A stretch of 64,000 nucleotides of DNA, taken from the NCBI GenBank assembly GCA_964386635.1, contig CAYLRO010000004.1, positions 41,119 to 105,118 of the forward strand, written 5' to 3'. This document shows, one piece after another, positions 60,081 through 64,000 of this stretch. The DNA comes from Sabulitectum sp964386635. GTDB taxonomy: Bacteria > Fermentibacterota > Fermentibacteria > Fermentibacterales > JCC-6. A program made the translations under genes and the position numbers. Under the pieces are notes generated by a model. The model was not told where the DNA came from and did no database searches. It saw only the letters and a list, made by a program, of their open reading frames with translations. Each line of letters begins with the position of its first letter. Positions within the stretch are counted from its first letter, which is position 1.

Positions 60081-62290
60081 TGAAACGAGTATTTACCGGA
60101 ACAGGTTACTGGCTTGTGATTTTCATAACCATAGGATTTTCATTCAGTGGAGGATTCCTGTACAGGGTCTGGAATGACAGCGCTGTTGCTTTCAGCCAGG
60201 CCAGGGGTAACCTGCTGGTTGCAGGGCTCAGGGGAAACGAACCTGTGAGTGCAACAAGGATATACGATTGCAATGGTGAACAGCTTGCTACAGCCTTTGT
60301 GGAGAACAGGTATCCTGTCACCCTGGATCAGGTGAGTCCATGGGTCACCACGGGCTTCATAGCTACAGAGGACCGCAACTTCTACACCCACTCAGGTGTT
60401 GACATGCAGGGAATATTCAGATCCATAGTGCACAATATCAGAACAGGCGACAGTCATGGAGGAAGTACCATTACTCAGCAGCTGGCCAGGGGGCTGTTTC
60501 TGGAACAGGATCAGACATACCAGAGAAAGCTCCAGGAAGCTTTTATCGCTATGGAAATAGAACGGCAGTTCACAAAGGATGAAATTCTTGAGATGTACCT
60601 GAATCAGGTGTATTTCGGCGCTGGAGCACACGGAATTGAGGCTGCCGCAAGAACATATTTCGGAGGGATCACAGCGGCAGAACTTACTCTTTCCCAGTCA
60701 GCCATGCTTGTGAGAATGGTGAAGAATCCCAGTGGATTCAATCCCCTGAGAAGTCCTGACAGATGTCTTGATCAGAGGAATATTGCCCTTGTAATGATGG
60801 AGGATGTGGGAATCATTTCCCCTGAACAGAGGGCGGAAACATCAGTGCTTCCACTTGGGGTGGATGTTCACCGATACGAACTTGAACAGGACTGGGACTA
60901 TTTCACAGAGTATGTGCGTCAGTATCTGGTGGGTCGCTATGGCTGGTCTGCAGTATACGAACAGGGTTTGGAGGTTTACACGACCCTTGACCCGGAAATA
61001 CAGGAATACGCGCGACTCGCCATTGACAGTGTGCTTGCTTCCAAGGAGCCGGAGTGGGATTCTCTCACCGGTGAGTGGCTGGAGAACAGCGAAAGCCTGA
61101 GATATGAAAGTTCCTGGAACCACTGGCAGGCGGTGGAAGACACCACGGCAGGAGCGCCTGATTACATTCAGGGTGCTCTGGTTGCAGTTGACCCCACAAC
61201 AGGATACATAAGAGCCATGGTGGGAGGAAGAGATTTTCAGGACAGCGAATTCAACAGAGCAACCCAGTCAAGAAGACAGCCGGGAAGTTCATTCAAACCT
61301 TTCTTTTACGCTGAAGCAATTGAGCAGGGGTGGTCTCCAGGCAGTGTGATTCTTGATCAGCCTGTGGTGGTGGATCTTGATCCGGGTACATGGCGACCTA
61401 GAAATTATGACAGGGAATTTCACGGAATGGTTACCCTGAGAGAGGCTCTGGCAAGGTCATACAATGTGAGTGCTGTAAGGATTGGGAATGCGGTTGGTAT
61501 TGAAACAGGAGCTGCGAGAGCAGCTTCCATGGGGATTACTTCCAGGCTTCCAATTGTAAATTCTCTTCCTCTGGGAAGCTGCATGGCGAATCCTCTGGAG
61601 ATGGCAAGGGCATACATACCCTTCGCCACAGGCGGTCTGGCAAGGAATACAACCGCTATTCTGAAAGTGGAGGACAGGTACGGTAATCTTCTTGAAAGCA
61701 ATGAACAGCCGGATCCTGGAAGAAGGGTTCTCAGCCAAACCGGTGCATATCTTATGAACGGAATGCTTCAGTCTGTTCTCAGAGCAGGTACAGGTACAGG
61801 AGCACACTGGTACTGGGGTGGAGCTTACGCAGGCAGAGAAGCCGGAGGAAAAACTGGAACCACCAGTGATTATGCAGATGCCTGGTTTGTGGGTTTTACA
61901 CCTGATCTGGTTGCTTCGGTATGGGTCGGGTACGATAACCATGTTATCAGGATGCGACTTCAGAACGGCAGAGGACAGTCAGGCAGCAGTATTGCCCTTC
62001 CTATCTGGAACAGCTTCATGCGCAGGGTTTTCGCTGATGCAGACAGGGCCACTGCTCCGGAGTTTCCCGGTCCTGAACCCGGCACTGTAGAGGAAGTGGT
62101 CATCTGCAGAATTACCGGACAGCTTGCAAACGCAGCATGCGCCGAGAACTCAAGAGAAGAGCTTTTCTGGCAGGGTACCGCTCCTACTTCCACATGCATG
62201 CTTCACACTGACAGTACAGGATTCGCCTCTGACACCACACTTGGCGAGTTCAGCGACTTCGACAGAAACTACGGCAGAGGAGACAGCTGA
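60080..62290 (+). CDS. Bifunctional penicillin-binding protein, PBP1A type
   Basis: A 736-residue class A PBP. A membrane helix (about 9-28), a GT51 domain (Glu97-Asp98 in FIATEDRNFYTHSGVD; GGSTITQQLARGLFL) and a transpeptidase domain with Ser403-x-x-Lys406 (PGSSFKPF), SYN in LARSYNVSAVRIG and KTGTT. It polymerises and cross-links peptidoglycan. A Cys-containing C-terminal tail (VICRITGQLANAACAENS) is present. The ATG overlaps the preceding stop. Confidence 0.97.
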   Translation: MKRVFTGTGYWLVIFITIGFSFSGGFLYRVWNDSAVAFSQARGNLLVAGLRGNEPVSATRIYDCNGEQLATAFVENRYPVTLDQVSPWVTTGFIATEDRNFYTHSGVDMQGIFRSIVHNIRTGDSHGGSTITQQLARGLFLEQDQTYQRKLQEAFIAMEIERQFTKDEILEMYLNQVYFGAGAHGIEAAARTYFGGITAAELTLSQSAMLVRMVKNPSGFNPLRSPDRCLDQRNIALVMMEDVGIISPEQRAETSVLPLGVDVHRYELEQDWDYFTEYVRQYLVGRYGWSAVYEQGLEVYTTLDPEIQEYARLAIDSVLASKEPEWDSLTGEWLENSESLRYESSWNHWQAVEDTTAGAPDYIQGALVAVDPTTGYIRAMVGGRDFQDSEFNRATQSRRQPGSSFKPFFYAEAIEQGWSPGSVILDQPVVVDLDPGTWRPRNYDREFHGMVTLREALARSYNVSAVRIGNAVGIETGAARAASMGITSRLPIVNSLPLGSCMANPLEMARAYIPFATGGLARNTTAILKVEDRYGNLLESNEQPDPGRRVLSQTGAYLMNGMLQSVLRAGTGTGAHWYWGGAYAGREAGGKTGTTSDYADAWFVGFTPDLVASVWVGYDNHVIRMRLQNGRGQSGSSIALPIWNSFMRRVFADADRATAPEFPGPEPGTVEEVVICRITGQLANAACAENSREELFWQGTAPTSTCMLHTDSTGFASDTTLGEFSDFDRNYGRGDS

Positions 62291-62291
62291 T

Positions 62292-63071
62292 ATGAACGAT
62301 AAATTTTACCTTATTCTCGGGCTGTGCATCGCTGCCTTTGTCTATCTGGGATACAGATTGATCAAATCACCTGTCTGGAAACAGCGACAGCTTCAGAAAG
62401 CATCCAGAATGGCCGCTGAAGGCAGGGTTGATGACATGATCAGTTATCTTGAGAAAAACAGAAACAGGAAGAAGGTTTCCTGTCCTCTGACAAACGCCCT
62501 TGTTTTCTATTTCATCAGAAGCGGTGATGTTGACAGAGCAGAAAAAACAGTGATGGAAGCGGTGGGAGCCGGTGACAGCAGCGGAACCGCTTTTGCCCAG
62601 ATGGCATACATCGCCCAGCAGCGTGGAGATAATCAGAACGCTGAAAAGTTCTACAGAAACGCTATGATAAAGGACGAGAAGCTCGCAGGCACTATGAAAG
62701 TCAATCTCGCAGGCCTTCTTATAAACATGGATGAAAGGCTGGACGAGGCAGAAACCCTTCTGGAAGAGGCTCTTGAGGAGAGAGAAGGTGCCGGGAAAAG
62801 TGGCGTTTACCTGAACCTTGCAATGCTTCACATGAAGCGTAAAGACCTTTCAAGAGCGAGAATGAGCGCTCTCACCTCTGCAGAGCTTCTACCTGACAGT
62901 CCTCTCACAAGGCTGGGGAAGGCTCAGGCTCTTGGACTTGCAGCCAGGTGTTCAGCAAACATGGGTGACAGAAAAGAAGCTGAGAGAATGGCAAAGAAAG
63001 CCTTGAAGGTCCTGAATGAAGAACCGGGAACGGAAAAACTGCAGCAGGAACTTTCTGCGCTTATTTCATGA
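62292..63071 (+). CDS. Membrane-anchored TPR protein
   Basis: A 259-residue protein with one N-terminal membrane helix (KFYLILGLCIAAFVYLGYRLI) and about five TPR-like pairs. The start at 62292 is chosen because GGAGACAGC precedes it; an in-frame upstream start at 62124 would lie inside the PBP gene. TPR domains mediate protein contacts, and its place after PBP1A suggests a partner of the synthase (inference). It overlaps the next gene by ATGA. Confidence 0.85.
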   Translation: MNDKFYLILGLCIAAFVYLGYRLIKSPVWKQRQLQKASRMAAEGRVDDMISYLEKNRNRKKVSCPLTNALVFYFIRSGDVDRAEKTVMEAVGAGDSSGTAFAQMAYIAQQRGDNQNAEKFYRNAMIKDEKLAGTMKVNLAGLLINMDERLDEAETLLEEALEEREGAGKSGVYLNLAMLHMKRKDLSRARMSALTSAELLPDSPLTRLGKAQALGLAARCSANMGDRKEAERMAKKALKVLNEEPGTEKLQQELSALIS

Positions 63072-64000
63072 AGAAAGCTCTCTGGGCCATAGCACTTGCC
63101 ATTGTTCTGTATACGATTCTGGTGCTTCGTTCTGATGTTTCCAGAGTTATCAGTGCAGCAGATTCCATAAATCCAGTATGGATACCGCTGTTCCTTCTTC
63201 TTCCTCTCCTGAACTACTTTCTGAGATTTCTGAAGTGGCACTATTTTCTTTACCGTGTCAATGTGAAAATTCCTGCAGGCGAAAGCTTTCAGGTGTTCAT
63301 AGCCGGTTTTTCCATGACAGTATCTCCCGGCAAGATGGGGGAGCTTCTGAAATGTGTACTCCTGAAGCAGTCAAGAAACATTCCTTTGGAGCAAACCAGC
63401 CCGGTTGTTGTTGCAGAGAGGCTTACTGACCTGATCAGTATGGTCTTTCTTGCTCTTGCCGGGGCTCTTCTCACAGGGAGTAAGGTTGGTATACCTGCAT
63501 CTCTGGCCGGGATTCTCTTTGTTGCTGCGGCTCTGTTTGTTCTGCTTAACGGATGGGCATGGAGACTGTTTGAGAAAACCGCGCTGAAATTTCCCTTTCT
63601 TAACAGGAGAAGCGACTCATTTGAGGGTTTCCGGAGTGCAGCGGTTAAACTGCTGGATATGAAGAGCATGCTTGTTTCAGTACCTCTGGGAATGTTGTCC
63701 TGGGGAATTGAGGCAATGGTGCTCACCGTTGTTGCCGCATCAATGGGATATTCGCTGCCAGGCGGGGCAGCCCTTCTCTCGCATGCTGCAGGAAGTGTAG
63801 CAGGTGCCGTATCCATGATTCCCGGGGGATTGGGTCTTACTGAGCTTACAATAGATGGAATACTTGGAGACTACATGCCTTCAGCAGCAGCCACTGCAAC
63901 AACTCTTCTAATGAGATTTGCAACACTGTGGTTCAGCGTTCTGCTTGGTGTTGGTGCGCTGGGTCTGATCAGATACAGGAGAGGAAAGGTCAGGAACTAG
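63068..64000 (+). CDS. Lysylphosphatidylglycerol-synthase-like transmembrane protein (UPF0104/AglD)
   Basis: A 310-residue polytopic membrane protein with about eight helices. It has the family features LLPLLNYFLRFLKWHYFL, AGFSMTVSPGKMGELLKCVLLK and VAERLTDLISMV, and AGSVAGAVSMIPGGLGLTE near the C-terminus. The family includes the flippase part of MprF and archaeal AglD; without a synthase domain it is probably a lipid flippase or transporter. It ends exactly at the window edge (TAG), so the gene is complete. Confidence 0.9.
   Translation: MKKALWAIALAIVLYTILVLRSDVSRVISAADSINPVWIPLFLLLPLLNYFLRFLKWHYFLYRVNVKIPAGESFQVFIAGFSMTVSPGKMGELLKCVLLKQSRNIPLEQTSPVVVAERLTDLISMVFLALAGALLTGSKVGIPASLAGILFVAAALFVLLNGWAWRLFEKTALKFPFLNRRSDSFEGFRSAAVKLLDMKSMLVSVPLGMLSWGIEAMVLTVVAASMGYSLPGGAALLSHAAGSVAGAVSMIPGGLGLTELTIDGILGDYMPSAAATATTLLMRFATLWFSVLLGVGALGLIRYRRGKVRN

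Overview
The window is about 64 kb of densely packed bacterial chromosome with roughly balanced base composition. I see no tRNA or rRNA genes, insertion sequences, prophage or CRISPR. The organism is diderm: it has signal peptides, lipoboxes, an outer-membrane barrel, TolQ/TolR-type proteins and RlpA. Three complete secreted proteins end in a beta-sandwich resembling the type IX secretion (Por) sorting domain, and many proteins are TPR-rich. This suggests a member of the FCB superphylum outside the well-known Bacteroidota, for example a Fermentibacterota-like candidate phylum. The placement is inference from gene content only.

Layout. 1-1105 (-): secreted beta-propeller protein, cut by the window edge. 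1316-11034 (+): seven-gene envelope cluster (barrel with coiled coil, 1476-residue TPR protein, small membrane protein, ExbB/TolQ, two ExbD/TolR, FHA-like/TM/TonB-like protein). 11208-12454 (+): cysteine-rich V4R-like protein and PadR regulator. 12585-14543 (+): secreted DJ-1/PfpI-propeller fusion. 14620-16565 (-): groES-groEL. 16878-18374 (+): hutH. 18516-21678 (-): small secreted protein, pdxS, pdxT, DUF89 phosphatase, FmdB-type zinc ribbon. 22158-26128 (-): EamA half-transporter, glycosyltransferase, DegT aminotransferase, initiating sugar-phosphate transferase. 26208-27866 (+): secreted peptidylarginine-deiminase-like enzyme. 27868-29787 (-): DUF362 ferredoxin and DMT exporter. 29871-31775 (+): alr and an MBL hydrolase. 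31779-32528 (-): DUF6159-like membrane protein. 32582-36266 (+): NamZ-like DUF1343, metallophosphoesterase, leuCD. 36327-37607 (-): sulfatase-fold lipoprotein. 37714-39766 (+): propeller protein and secreted amidase. 39759-41470 (-): mscS, radC. 41601-43269 (+): lepB and an unknown. 43275-45697 (-): trkH-trkA. 45756-64000 (+): an 18-kb run of co-directed genes covering aldolase, pyrimidine synthesis (pyrC, pyrK, pyrD, pyrF) interleaved with envelope genes, a GYF-like repeat protein, thymidine phosphorylase, a PilB/GspE ATPase, PBP1A, a TPR protein and a UPF0104 membrane protein.

How it fits together. Envelope construction dominates: peptidoglycan synthases and hydrolases, alanine racemase, signal peptidase, surface-sugar enzymes and secreted proteins with sorting domains. 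The most unusual unit is the 1316-11034 cluster. It resembles a minimal relative of the myxobacterial Agl-Glt proton-driven envelope machine. One of its two TolR paralogs carries Asn in place of the proton-carrying Asp. Other points of interest are a secreted deiminase that keeps every catalytic residue of Porphyromonas PPAD, four genes that look leaderless with the same -10-to-ATG spacing, and two genes whose only well-placed start codon is CTG.
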